In this document: in pieces, positions 46,301 to 60,060 of the stretch | How the letters are laid out: each line of letters opens with the position of its first letter | Numbering within the stretch: the stretch's first letter is position 1 | Origin: Macrotis lagotis | Taxonomy: Eukaryota; Chordata; Mammalia; Peramelemorphia; Peramelidae | Length of the DNA: 64,000 bases | Reading direction: 5' to 3' | Assembly (NCBI RefSeq): GCF_037893015.1 | Contig: NC_133658.1 | Coordinates: 883,431,038 to 883,495,037 of the forward strand | Translations under genes and position numbers: made by a program | The notes under the pieces: model-generated | The model's input: only the letters and a program-made list of their open reading frames with translations | Database searches by the model: none | What the model was told of the DNA's origin: nothing

Positions 46301-47633
46301 CTTGTGAATGTAGATCACCATTTATTGTAGTTCAAGAGTCAGGAATTGAACAGAGGACACGGTCAGTGGAGAAAAAAAAAAGAAATAGGAAAAGAAAAAC
46401 AAAATTTTTTAAACAGGCTTAATTTCTTTAAAACACTTCGTGGTTTCAAAATCCTTTTTTCCCCCCAAAAGGAAATTCAAGAATTCAAGTATTGTATGCA
46501 GGGGCAGTAATACAAAATCTTCTTGCATGTGTTGCTGTTTAGAAAAACACGCTTTTAACATTTCCCACACTCTTTCTGCTTTGGTAAGGCCAAGCCATGG
46601 ACACAAACTAGTTTTCAACATAAAAATAACCCCTGCTCCCAAACTCACAAATTCAAGAGTTGAGGAATTTATTTACCTCCTTGGAGGTAAATAGGAAAGG
46701 TTTCGAACTGTCCCTTAGCATAGTACATCACCAGTTTTAAAATAAAAAAAACAAAACAAAACAAAACAAAACCCCCCAACAACACGTCATTTAAGTCCTG
46801 ATTTACTCAAACACTTCCCTTTCTGCAGCTGTTTTCTTAGATTCCTATTTCAGGGCTTATTAAAAGGACCAGAGCAACAAGATTCTCTTCATTTAGTTCA
46901 CAATAAAAAATCTTTTTAAAAGGGACATTTCAAAAGAAAAAAAAAATCCAAATCCTGAAAATATTTTACCCTTTTTTAAAATCACGTGTCACCTAAAACC
47001 AATTAAAAAAAAAAACCAAATCCAAATATGTGAATATGATATAAAAATACGATCCCAGGATTAACACTTTGTTGCAGGCACAGTTATTTCATAGAATATA
47101 TGTGTTTAGAGGGCCAGGGGAAAAAGGAGTTTCTTTTCTCATTTTTTTTTTTTTGCATCACTTAAAAAAAAAGAAAAACCAAACAGCAGTGCAAGTGGGG
47201 GCAGGGAAAAGGAGAAAATAAGATTCTTTAGCAGCAAAATGTCCAAAGTTCTAATCACAATCAAATCAACGGATATCTTTTTGTAAAAAATAAAGTTGAA
47301 GGGATGCTGCCCAGATCCATTCATCATTGCTAAAATGTTACAGCTGCAAAAACCCCAATTGTGACCTTGAAGGATATGTTTTGCAACATGAGCCACCTCC
47401 TAATATGTCCCCCAAGCTATTGACCATCTTTATCACTTAAATATATGTACAAGAATTAGGCGCTTCCTCTCACTGATGTCCTTCCAGGTCTCTGCTGTAA
47501 GTCACTGCTGGTGGGTCCTCTGCATCCTCTGCCACCTCCATCCTTCAATGATTAACCAGCATCACTGCTGCAAAGGTTGCTCCCGCCGGCCTCAAGAGGC
47601 CTAACTGCTTCAAGCTGGGGGAAGCAGGGCAAC
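46300..47633 (-). other. UBE4B: UBE4B 3' UTR
   Basis: Runs from the stop codon (TAG, complement of 47634-47636) to just past the AATAAA at 46326-46321. The region holds no SINE or LINE, in contrast to its surroundings, as expected for a retained 3' UTR. It has A-rich blocks on the plus strand ((AAAAC)n at 46747-46775). An internal AATAAA (TTTATT on plus near 46669) could give a shorter isoform. The 3' end is inferred from the signal, without transcript data. Confidence 0.7.
46321..46326 (-). terminator. UBE4B: UBE4B polyadenylation signal
   Basis: Canonical AATAAA on the minus strand (CTACAATAAATGGTGATC), followed by a moderately GU-rich sequence and then AAGGAACC near 46300. No stronger signal lies further downstream before the sequence loses low-repeat character. 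Confidence 0.6.
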
Positions 47634-47695
47634 CTAATGATCAGTGTTCTGTTTCTCTCTCATCCAGGCTTGGATTTGTTCTTTCAGTTCTGGCA
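47634..47695 (-). CDS. UBE4B: UBE4B last coding exon (C-terminus and stop)
   Basis: 62 nt of coding sequence: the last two bases of a split valine codon, then PELKEQIQAWMREKQNTDH and TAG. The acceptor is TTTCTACTTCAG|TGCC with AG at 47697-47696, and the preceding exon ends in G, giving GTG. The segment forms the C-terminal helix of the U-box and the short tail that ends UBE4B. The match to the mammalian UBE4B C-terminus is nearly complete, with a Thr where I recall Ser in human. The 3' UTR follows in the same exon. Confidence 0.96.
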
Positions 47696-48057
47696 CTGAA
47701 GTAGAAAAAAAAAAAAAAGGAAATAAAGATTTAATGCTCCAAAAATGAAGGTTTTCTTCCCCCTAAGTAAAGATACCTATAGGCCTCCAAATTGGGAAGA
47801 AAAAGTCATCCTTTTGATAAACTGTGTGGTGAAAATACTAGAGAGGGAAAAACAGGACTAGGAAGGGAAGAAAGAGGCATTATATGTCAGAGAAGAACAA
47901 CAGGCATTTTCATGGATTTATGAAACTAGACACTGCAAAGGTTGTGGAACTGGTTGACTCTGATTAATCTATATTTCAGATGGGAATTATATCATCATCT
48001 TCTGTAAGTCAAAGATACAAGAGACTCAACATGTTCTGCCCTGGTACTGGCTCTTCA

Positions 48058-49021
<964 letters not shown>

Positions 49022-49196
49022 CTCTGAATTCATCTGGAGCATCACTGTAATCGATTTCGGCCCGGGCGTTCTTGGCTACTATTTCCTCTACCTTCTCTGC
49101 CAGCAGCTTAAACTTCTCTATTGCTATTGTGGACTTTATTCCTGCTTTGCGCATCTTCAAAATCACCTCTTCAAATAGCTCCTTGCTATATGACCT
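49022..49196 (-). CDS. UBE4B: UBE4B exon just upstream of the U-box
   Basis: 175 nt: 58 codons plus one base, phase 0 in. Acceptor AACTTCTTTTCAG|AGGTCA; donor is the non-canonical GC. It encodes [19 protein letters not shown], then [39 protein letters not shown]. This is the alpha-helical end of the Ufd2 core domain and the linker into the U-box. The acidic SDAPDEF motif directly before the U-box is typical of the family. An ATG-initiated open frame over this exon runs through both splice sites and is not a separate gene. Confidence 0.96.
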
Positions 49197-49249
49197 CTGA
49201 AAAGAAGTTTCCAAGCAAGAAATAAAGCAGATTCAATCCAAAGTAGAAT

Positions 49250-51070
49250 ACTAGTTTCAAGAAGTATTCATAAACAGAAATGCATTGAAGGGATCGTTCT
49301 CTCTAATTCACAATCAATTCCAATTTAAGGTATTTTAGCTTCTCTAGATTCCTTGGATTTGGAAGACTCAGATCAGGTGGAAGGACTTTCTGGGGAAATA
49401 ATATCTTTTACTTCCACAACAAGAAGCAAAATAAAAGAAATCTGCACATAAAAAACCTTTATCTGCTTCTTTGGTTTTGTTAACTGCATTTACTTAATCA
49501 CATAAAATTTGGGCCATAATTTAGTGACATGGATGCAGACTATAAGAGCAAAAGTACCAAATCTAGGAAGCTCCCAGGTCAGGGCAAGCCTGACATCTAC
49601 CCAGGCAACATCTCCGAGACCTTCAGAATGGCTTTAGACCAAAGGCTGTGCTCACTGGCTAACAGGCAAGAGTTGCTGCACCAGGCAGAGATGAACAAAT
49701 CTCTGTGACAACTAACTTGTTTATTCCTATGACACCACCCTTATTGTAGAAAGAAGGAGGCCTCCATCTGTTTTTCCCCCAGGGAGCTGAACATCTTGCT
49801 GCAAAAATTAGCAAGCATGCAGTAGGAAGAATGTTGGGAAGCAGCCAGTTTGCTGCAGCAAACTGCAGGAAACCAGATTCACTCAGAAAAGTCTGCAGTC
49901 CCCACAGGCAGCATAAATCAATTTTTAAAAATCATTTTCCCTTTTCTTTCTTGACCAAAAAATAAACTAAAAAGGGAATAAGTCAGGATATTTATCTCAA
50001 GGAAAAGCATCTTCTGCCTTACCTTTAGAGTGTTGACATTAAATCTGGGAAATGTTGATTAAAAGGCTCTATGAATCTCTTTTCTAAGTGCTTTCTGTGT
50101 TCTCTACTTTACAAGTATTCTTTTGAAAAACCCAATACTGCCCAGTTCCTTGCTGTTTTCTCTTTTTGCCACCTGATAAAAATGTAACCAAAATCCTTCC
50201 ACATAGGTCTAAAATGGAAAAGGCTCTGAAGTGAATTAACTATGTACTTATGGAAACACAATCCAAATTCATATGCTTTTGGTTTTGAGCTTAAGAAACC
50301 AATGCTTATCGAATTATAGATATAGAGCACATTAGTTCTGATTCTCCCTTTTCTTGTCATGCACTGATCTCCTCTATTTTTAAAATCAATGTCAAATGTT
50401 TTTGAGGACCACTTCTTTATAGGAAGTCTTGTTTGAGGACTGAAAGTGCTATTTCCCCTTGGTGATGTAGAAACCCCTCACTCCCCCTCCTAGATCTCCT
50501 GTTCTGGTAAAGGAATAGGGGAAAAAAGCTCAGTAACATAAGCATATGTGAAAATGTTTCCACCTTTTTCACAAAAAATTTCAGCTTGAGGACACTGATT
50601 TTTTGTGTTGATGAAACTAAAAGACCCCACTGAAAAAAGAAATGGAATATGGATTCATTTATACTATTTATACCAAAATCTGAAGCAGAGGCTTCATTTT
50701 CTTCTTTCCCTGACATTGAGCTTCCTTTTTTTCCTGTTGCAATCATTTTCATCAATCTCCATATTTTCCTATCTTGAATCTGCATCAGTGGAAAACATTA
50801 TCTGTTTGTAAGTATTTACAAACCTATTTCACAGAATAACACAGTCTCTAAGTTAGGAGATCTCAGAAGCTGCATGAGCCATCCCAGTTACAAAAATTCC
50901 AGAGTCCTGAACCTTTAATGAATTAAATCTAGTGAAGTCCCTTCTCAGAATAAAGTTTTTAAAGGCATAAGATTATAAAAGGAACTATTTACACTGAAAT
51001 AGTTATAAAAAATGTTTTAAAAACATGTTCACATATCCCAGAAACTATCCATATCTTAAAAAAAAGGTTT
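49250..51070. other. UBE4B: UBE4B intron, mostly unique sequence
   Basis: Intron between the exons at 49022-49196 and 51737-51928 (49197-51736). 49500-49930 is GC-moderate and free of recognised repeats (AGAATGGCTTTAGACCAAAG; AGTTTGCTGCAGCAAACTGC, the latter a 20-bp palindrome-like motif). No coding frame matches UBE4B. One SINE lies at 51072-51220. Confidence 0.5.
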
Positions 51071-51071
51071 T

Positions 51072-51220
51072 GTTTTTTTTTTAAATTTAAGACAATGGGG
51101 TTAAGTGATGTGTCCAAAGTCACACAGCTAGGTAATTATTAAGTGTCTGATCCGAATTTGAACGCAGGGTCTCCTGACTCCAGGGCAGGCAGTCTATCCA
51201 CTGCACCACCTAGCTGCCCT
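51072..51220 (-). mobile_element. SINE (same strand as UBE4B) in intron
   Basis: AAGACAATGGGGTTAAGTG to CCACCTAGCTGCCC. Confidence 0.92.
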
Positions 51221-51721
51221 TGTCCATACCTTTGGACCCAGATTTCCACCAATGGGAATCTGAATCAAATGTTGAGGATATACCAAAATTTTCGAAGTTA
51301 TACCCAGAAACTGAGAACTGTTATAATTTACATTTCTCTTCTTATCATTCCAATTCCAATAGATGATTAATAAGCTCCTACTCTGTCCCAGACACTCTGC
51401 TAAACATACGTTATTTATTGTAGAATAGATTCTTTTTAAGGTATAGGATGGGTTATGTGAAGTCTGATGTTTTCAAATTCTAAGATACTCTGACTCACCC
51501 CATAACATACATAGGAAGCAGCCCTGAGCATCTATCTGTGTGAGTCATCACTATATTTATTTATATGATACCATTCTACCAAATGCAATTTAAAAAACCT
51601 GCTCCTCCCATTTTTAGATTGAAAATCATTAGAAAAAAACAAGTAATCTGTCATTGTCAGCCAAGAACTGCATAATGAAGCCCACAGGATAAGGAGACTT
51701 CTAAGTCAAGAGCTGGCTTCA

Positions 51722-51928
<207 letters not shown>

Positions 51929-52185
51929 CTAGAAAACCAAAGAAATATAGAAACTGAAAATGCCAAAAATAGTGAGACCAAAAACAAAAGGCTCTTCTGC
52001 ATTTATGAAGCAGGAATTATATGAATTTGTAACTTTTATGGTGGCTGCACTCATTCCCCTTGTTCCATTCACTCTACCCTCAAGCTAGAATGAGAGATCA
52101 ATTTGTAATTCCCAATAAATGTTTGAATGCTAATGTTCCAAGAACTGGAAGTCTAAATTTCTAGGCCTTCCAACTATTAATATTA

Positions 52186-52383
<198 letters not shown>

Positions 52384-52685
52384 CTAGGAACAAGTAACCA
52401 ATGTCAGATACAACACCAGCATCATCCCTTGGTTACTCACCAAAAGATCATGGAAATCCCAAAGGCAAATGAGAAGCCATCTCTGTTCCAGGGAATTTTA
52501 TCAGTTAACAAAAATGTCAAAGGTTTAACTATTTTAGAAGGAAATGTTTCCAGAATTTAAGATTTGGAATAAAAATAAAATAGATCTTTTCATTAATTAC
52601 TTGGCTATGAAAATTCTTAGCTAGCTCAGGGAAAACAGAACTCAGGATAGAGACCATTTGTCCCTACTCTAAAAGGCCTACAATG

Positions 52686-52852
52686 ATTTTTTTTTATTAT
52701 TTTTAAGTTTTTTTGCAAGGCAATGAATGGGGTTAAGTGCCTTGCCCAAGGCCACACAGCTAGGCGATAAGTGTCTGAGACCAGATTTGAACTCAGGTAC
52801 TCCTAACTCCAGGGCCAGTGCTCTATCCACTGCGCTACCTAGCCAGCCATCC
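52686..52852 (-). mobile_element. SINE (same strand as UBE4B) in intron
   Basis: GTTTTTTTGCAAGGCAATG to CTACCTAGCCAGCCATCCC; a small internal duplication (CAATGAATGGGG) near its start. Confidence 0.9.
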
Positions 52853-53079
52853 CAGTATTTTTAATTCTTATGTTCAATTTCTCTGGCTTTTCTCTTCCCT
52901 CTGTTTCTCCCCATCGGGGTCTCTCTTCTTCATCTTATCCAGGTGCCTGGCTTGAGTAATCTTGTATTTTCTAAATTGGTCCTCCTAGTCTGCTATGAGT
53001 GAAGTAACAGCTTTTTGGAACTGTGTATAAAGAATAAATGAGCCCTGACTGGGGATGTGAGGGGTCCTTTCAATGAATA

Positions 53080-54060
53080 AAGCATATGAACCTGACTGGG
53101 CATTTACTGTAGCAAAGCAATCTTCCCGATTCCTCCCTGATGAATTTCCTACCAACTCCTCCTTGGAAGTAACTGTAAACTTTCTCTTGTCTCCTCAAGA
53201 TTCCCACACTTTCCTCCCTTCTCTTTCAGCTGAGGCCTGCCTCCTTTATGAGAAAATAGAGGTGTGAAGTAAGTATAAGGCCCTTAAGACTTGCTCTGCC
53301 CTTCCAACCCAAGGTGACCCTTCTTCTTGCCAAAGTGAGCCCCTCCAGACATTCTCCTGTACAGTCGTCCCCTGCATTTTATCCTCTTCTCTTTCCTAGC
53401 TCCTAGTTACAAACACACCTGAATCTTTTCCCACCCTTAAATAGATTTGCTTCACCCTTCCGACCCCTCCTCTTTGCTCTCCAGTCTTCAGTAGTTTGGC
53501 TTCTGACCTCATCACCCAGTTAAACTGTACTCTCCAATTACCAGAGATCTCTTAAGTGTTAAATGTGAGTTGTTTTTTTTAAAATCCTCATCCTTCTGGA
53601 CTTCTTGGCCCCATCCGATGCTTCTGCTCTTCCTATTCTCTCTCTACTCTCTGGGTTTTTAAGACACTACTCTCTCCTGGCTTTCCTACTAGGTCCCCTC
53701 CTTCTCTGAGTGCTTTGATGGTTTATTATTGAAATTACTCTAATGGTGTTCCCAAGGCTCTGGTCTGAGTCCTCCCTATCCTTTGTGTTCTGCTGACCTC
53801 AGCAGTTCACATCTCTATAAAGATGACTCCCACATCTATATATGTAACCCAGTTTCCTTTATGAGCATCAATCCTGCAACACTAATTGCTAATTAGACAT
53901 TTCAAACTCTTGCCTGAACCACTGCAGTTGTTTCCTAAGTGATCTTTCTGCCTCCATTCTCCAGTCCATAGCTGTCAAAATAAATTTCCTTAAGCCACGT
54001 TCTGTGCTTCAGCAGCTTCTAGTCTATGAATATTATCTGGGGCTCTGAGAGGTCACAAAG
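53080..54060 (+). mobile_element. L2-type LINE ORF2 remnant (antisense to UBE4B)
   Basis: ATCCTCATCCTTCTGGACTTC near 53585, CTCTCTCCTGGCTTTCCTAC near 53670 and ATAAAGATGACTCCCACATC near 53816 are decayed reverse-transcriptase blocks (LLDL, LSWL, the YADDS equivalent) in L2 order. Confidence 0.6.
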
Positions 54061-54599
54061 CCAGGATGGGTCAGAGATGGGGTGCACACCTAGATCTGTG
54101 TCCATATAATCTTCTGCCACAATCAAAAGAATGTATCACATTTTTATGGGGCTTGACAGGTTCACAAAATACTTCCCTCATACTACCGAAGAGGAGGTAG
54201 AGAATAAAATTATCACCACCCCCATATTTCATCAATGAAGAAAAGTCTCACTTTAAATTCCTAAACCCTTTCCTAGCTCCTAGTTCCAAACAGGCCTGAG
54301 GTTTTTTCCCACCCTTAAATAGATTCACTCCATACTTCTGACCCCTCCCACTGTTACCCCAGAAAAAGCTGCCTGTACTTAGAATAGCTTCAAGCCCTCT
54401 CCTGTTTCCTCCTAAACTGTATCATCTCCTCCCATTCATCTAAGTTTTAGAACAATAACTGAGAGATTGAACTGGGAGAGATAAAGAAATACCAAAGCAT
54501 GAAGTTTAGACATAGTAGTATTGAATCTGACTAAAAGTGACATGAGTTATTTCTAATAGCCTTAACTTAGCAGAACTAGCATTTTGTACATCAGCAAAG

Positions 54600-55260
54600 A
54601 CATTCATTCATTCAACAAGGATTTATTGTGTGCCTACTATGTGCAGTATACTATTGTGAAAAGGTCCTAGCTCACAGAGGATATACAATCTAAAAGATAT
54701 GGCGAAAGAGCTCCAATGGTCATGTCATGCCTGTGTTAAGTGCTTGCTACAAAGAAGCAATGCTGGAGGAGTGCAAAGGAAGGAGAGAAGGCCTTTATCC
54801 GTGACTGCTGAGGCCAGCCACCCTTGAGGCACAGCATGGAAGCAGGCACTTGAAGGGTCAGCAGGATTTGGGGATGGAAGGAGTGGGTGAGAGAATGAGG
54901 GTTCTAACTACTTCTAACTAAATGGGAAGGGTAGTTGCATTCTAAAGCACAGAGGCTAAAACTGTGATGGACGCCTGGCAAGTCATCCCTAGGGGCTTGA
55001 CTTCAAGTTCCTGGACAAAACTGCTGGGAGATAAGGTTGGTACTAAATCGTGGAGGCTCGGCAAAGTCAGATGTTGAGTTTATCCTATATTAACACCGAT
55101 GAAATGGGGAGTCAGGTAAAGTTTTAGACTGGAAGAATGACATGCTCAAAAGGGTATCTGATGACTAAAGGCAAGGGGGGTGGGGGTAGGCCAGAAAAAT
55201 ACTGGGCAAGATATAAGGGCATGATCTCTGGCAGGGGTCATGCATAAAAAGGAGGATGAT
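54600..55260 (-). mobile_element. L2-type LINE 3' end (same strand as UBE4B)
   Basis: CATTCATTCAACAAGGATTT at the inverted 3' terminus, then AGGCACTTGAAGGGTCAGCAG and GTTTTAGACTGGAAGAATGAC in antisense L2 order. Confidence 0.55.
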
Positions 55261-56216
55261 TATTAAAGCTTCCAAAGTATGAAAGGCATAACATGCTAAA
55301 AGTTGCTTTACATTTTCCATGTCATTCAAAAGGTATCATTAAGTCGGGGGGGGAGGAATACATTCAAATAATAGCAACTAAATATGTGATCCCATTATTT
55401 ACTGAGCAAACCTTTTCTACATTTGCCATAAGCTAGCAGATGAGCTATATTTTGGCTTTCTCACAGAAGGAATTCTTTATCTTCATTTGGAGAAATCTTT
55501 ACAGATTTTAAAAATGTCCCTGCTTTCACACCGAGGGGACTTCCCTTTTGGACAACAGTCATGATTCCATAGAGAAATCCAATTCCAAATCAAGTTTTGA
55601 TGTGGATTAATGCCCAATAGCTTTGGAGGTGCATTTGTTCAGGTTGTTACATTAGAACAATCATATTACCTTGGAGACCTAATCAAATCCATGTCAAAAG
55701 AAGTGAAGCCTATAATATTGTGAAGGGGCAGATTCCCTCAGCAAGAGAGCTTCTATATTATACTTGGCAAAATACCATTATTACATTAATTTGAAACAAA
55801 GATTCATTCATTTTTTAATTACTACCATAAATAACACTTTGAATATTTTAGTCAATAGAGATAAGCCTAAAAAAAGCATCAAATTTCTCTCTAGCAAACA
55901 GAAACCAAGAGGTGATTTAGTTTCCTTCCCAAATATAAGTCAATATGGTCAACAATAAAAGTTTTTCTCCAGAAAAACTCTTCAGAAACTATAAGGCAGG
56001 TAAAGTTTTCAGGATGCATTTTGAGAGAGATCTTAAAAGTCAAATCAATCAATAAGCAGCTGTACACCAAATCTGAAAATATTTTTCACCTCTAAACCTA
56101 TTTCTGATTCATAATTGACTCAAGACAATAGACAGTCATCTCCCAACTGATCAGGTGAGTGAAATCAATGCATCATCTACAGAGAAGACCTGCAAAGTCT
56201 CCAAAAGACAAGTTCA

Positions 56217-56435
<219 letters not shown>

Positions 56436-56789
56436 TTATGTATCACCCCCGCAAGAAGCAAAAAAGGCTCTGAGGAGACAGAACAGATGTCCTTCAGAAG
56501 AACAGGAAGAACTACCTTGGATGGTCAACAATATTCCTATGACAGTATTGTTCTTGGCACAAGCAATCTAAACTATTCTTCACATACATCACAGACTGAT
56601 TGCTTCACTGGATTTTTGTTCCTTCTTTTTTTTTTACCCTTTAAAAATAATCTATAACTAATATGTAATCCAAACTAGTTGTTGTAGATGCCAGGCTCCA
56701 ATCAGTCTGGGATTGGAAACATGTTACGACTCAACTGAGGTCCAAAAGGAAATGAAGTATGAGAGAACTCTAATAGAACCCTTAGATAA

Positions 56790-57560
56790 TCAATAAAGAA
56801 ATTAACCAGAATAATTAGTAGCTTCAATGAAGTAGTGAGATACAAAATTTGCCTGCATTTCTTTAGAATGATAACAAAAACAAAAAGGAAATGAAGGAAA
56901 TTTCATTTAAATAACTAAAAATTGCATAAATATTTACCATAATCTTCCACACTGGGGTTAAATAAATACAAAATATACTTTACAGAAATAAAGTCTTATA
57001 TAATTGGAAACATTGGCTCATAGCTTGGCTGGGGCAATATAATGAAAATTATAATGCTATCTATCTATATAATTTTAAAGATCTAGTGCTCCAGCAAAGT
57101 GCCAAGTGCTTCTTAGAACTAGAAAATACATTTCATTTGGAGAAACAAAAGAATGTAATGACAATAGCAGCAATGAAGGAGCCATTAGCATTATCAGATC
57201 TCATACTATGTCTTAAGATAGTATTCAGCTGAACTATTTGGTACTTGTTAGAAAATAGAACAGTAGAACAAAGTAGATAGTGAGAACTATTAATAAGTGA
57301 ACACCTTAGTATACTAACTAGATACAGGACTGCCTATTTGAGAAGAAAGCTGGGAAAAGTAGAAAGAAGTTTGGCAGTAACTTGTTTAGATTACTATCTT
57401 ACACTAATCCATGATTAACTTCAGATAAATATAAAATGTCACAGAGGGAAAAAAAACATTTAAAAAGGTGTCTCACACACAGTTATGACTAGTGAGAGAA
57501 TTACTAAAAAAAAAGCTTTATTGATGCCTTTTGCTTTTATAGCAATCAACTTCAAAAAAA
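56790..57560 (+). mobile_element. L1 ORF2 remnant (antisense to UBE4B)
   Basis: TACAAAATTTGCCTGCATTTC, AACTAAAAATTGCATAAATA, CAGAAATAAAGTCTTATATAA, ATTATCAGATCTCATACTATG and AGTTTGGCAGTAACTTGTTTA parallel the L1 ORF2 C-terminal coding order. Many stops. The downstream portion is at 58085-58800. Confidence 0.7.
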
Positions 57561-57958
57561 TGAACCTTTAAAAGAACCCTTCTTTTTAACAAACACAAAT
57601 GGTTAAGGAAAAACAAGCAGAGTGAGCTGCTACTTTCTACAATATTCTGTCCTCAGCCTGCCTGCCTCTGGGATTTCATTTTCTGGGACCACTACTAGTT
57701 TTTCTAATTACTTAAAACATGCCTTTTTACATTTACATTGTTAAAGTTCCTGGGTAATCTCTTCTAGTTCCGTTTATTTTAACTCTGCAGAAATTCATTG
57801 AGAGAGGGATAGAATTCTAATCCCCAAAACAGAATTGATCAAAAGAAGGGAAAGAAAAGGAAAGTATCTACTATGTGTTAAATGCTTTACAAATATTCTC
57901 TGCTGACAACAAGGCTGGAAGACAATGATGTCATTATCCTCAGTGAGGAATATGATGC

Positions 57959-57982
57959 AGAGAGAGAGAGAGAGAGAGAGAG
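57959..57982. repeat. (AG)n microsatellite
   Basis: 24 bp of AG next to a MIR-like antisense SINE (57983-58080, GTTAAATGACTTGCCCAGGG). Confidence 0.9.
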
Positions 57983-58085
57983 GTTAAATGACTTGCCCAG
58001 GGTCACATAGATAGTAAATATGAAGCTAGATTTAGTCTCTGGTCTTCCTGGCTCCAGGTCTTAGCCTCATTCCATTATGCTACCT
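57983..58085 (-). mobile_element. MIR-like SINE (antisense)
   Basis: GACTTGCCCAGGGTCACATAG, CTTCCTGGCTCCAGGTCTTAG and CCATTATGCTACCTCATTAA. It lies within or between the two L1 parts. Confidence 0.65.
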
Positions 58086-58800
58086 CATTAACTCTAGAAG
58101 AAATGTAAACTATCAATAACTGTATGAAAGAAAGCTCCAAATCACTCCCAGAAATGCAAATAGAAAGCAATTCAGAGGTTATTCTGTCTCATACAAACCC
58201 AAACTATACCTTAGGCAAATATGAAAAATGATGGAAATGGTAAATATTGGGAAGGACTATGGGAAGATAGGTTCACTTGTACTATGGATGGAGCTATGAA
58301 GAGTTCAGTTATTTTGGAAACCAATCTGGAATCATACTAGTAAATATGGTAAACTGTACTTTTTAGATTCCACAGTATCAATATCAGACACATGACTCAA
58401 AAGAAAGGGAGAACTTCATACAGACAAAAATATCTATAAGAGCACTTTTTTGTGCTAACAAAGAATTGTAAATCAACTAAATGCCAGATGAGTGAGGAAT
58501 TGTGGAACAAACTGTAGCATATGAATGTAACAATAGTAATATGTTATTATTGAGCTATTCAAGAAATGGCAGTTATAAATTCTAGGAAACATGGAAGGAC
58601 TATGTATGAAGTACAGAAGTAATTAAAACAAAAACAATTTGCATAACAAAGATATCAAGATAGTGGAGTACAGGTGCAGACTGTATGTGCACTGTTTAAC
58701 ATGATTAATCTGCTGATTTAGCTGCAAGGGAGAATTCAGTGAGATTCATGTAGAAGGTGAATTTGCTAGAAAACAAGTGATGTTTTAAAAAGTTATCAAT
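58086..58800 (+). mobile_element. L1 3'-end (sense), continuation of 56790-57560
   Basis: AGCTCCAAATCACTCCCAGAA, AATTCAGAGGTTATTCTGTCT, ACCAATCTGGAATCATACTAG, GCATATGAATGTAACAATAG and AACATGGAAGGACTATGTATG match the end of L1 ORF2 in order. With 56790-57560 it forms one interrupted, decayed L1. Confidence 0.75.
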
Positions 58801-58859
58801 AAAACAATGACCTTATAAAAAGGTATTTATGTAGACTCCTTTTGATCCCATTCACCTGA

Positions 58860-60055
58860 GTACATCTCAATGCTGAGCAATCTAAGTGCAAACATTACTT
58901 TCATACAGAAGTCCTCTTCCCTTGAACTGACTTCTCCTTTTGACTTCCCCAGTTCTGGCGGTGGTATCTGTCCAGTCTAATGTTCAAAACTTGACCTTTG
59001 ACTCACTACTCTCATTCATTTTTTACATAACCTCAGTTCCTAAGTCCTGTTGATTATACTTGAACATTTTTTTCCTCTATCTATTCTCACAGCTGCCAAT
59101 GTTCTAGCAGGTCTTACAGCTGTCCTTTCTTTGATTTAATTACACATTTATCCTTCTGCCAAAACAATCCCTCCTTCAAGCTTAGGATATGATCTCTCTC
59201 ATATGGAAATTCACTATTACTTAGAACCACTTATGATCTTTCACCTTCTGTAATAGGTTCAATGGATATTAGTGCTATATCAAATCTGTCCATTTATTAC
59301 CCCTTAAATTCATTAATTGGGTTTTTTGAATAACACATATCCTTAATTATATATTTTATACCACTTCATTTGAACTCCACTGCTGATAATAAAAGTCTGC
59401 TGCTTATACTTATCATGCTATCTGGACTACCTACTATTAGGATTCTTCTCAAATTTCCTTTGGTTAATATATTCTCCTGTGAGCCCACTCCTCATTATCT
59501 CTGTAACTTTCTGAGCAAAGTGCCCCATACATTGGCCACCGCTCCCCAAGGGTGAGGGTTTTTCCATTAGAAACTTCTTCCAATGTAGTACTGTCTTTGC
59601 TTTTTGAATCTCCAACCCTTAGCACAGTGCATAGGACATTGTTTTAAGAAATGCTTTTTCATTAAGTTGCCTTTTGTTATATCAGATCACTAGGAGAACA
59701 CTGGTGCTTAAAAAAAAAAAAGACTGGCACTAGGGGCAGTGAATAGCTCAAAACAAGTAAAAGCTCCGAGACATCTCTAGTCAATTTTCAACCCAGATCA
59801 TTCATTATTCAACACAGATCAAGTCCAAAACATATAGCTGATTTCAGAGGGCTGCCTATTCATCTGCATGTCAGTCTAGTCAATGTGAATCTATCATCTA
59901 TTTGGATTTTTCCTATGTGTATTACTATGTCATTCTCTTTCCAAAGACTGGTATTCACTGAAAAGGGTCTAAAGTATTATGTGACTAGATACAAGGTTAC
60001 CTATCAAAAGATTATCATAGTAGATGTCTACCCTAATCTAGAGAATATTACTATT
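58860..60055. other. UBE4B: UBE4B intron, L2-like traces and unrecognised
   Basis: 58870-59680 is pyrimidine-rich with weak L2-like blocks (CTAAGTCCTGTTGATTATAC, TTCTCACAGCTGCCAATGTT, CCTTAGCACAGTGCATAGGAC). 59690-60055 has no assignment. Confidence 0.35.
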
Positions 60056-60060
60056 CATTA

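Noticed and set aside
47139..47396. 85-codon minus frame in the 3' UTR
   Set aside because: Lies downstream of the UBE4B stop, ends in poly-Lys from an A-run and has no domain.
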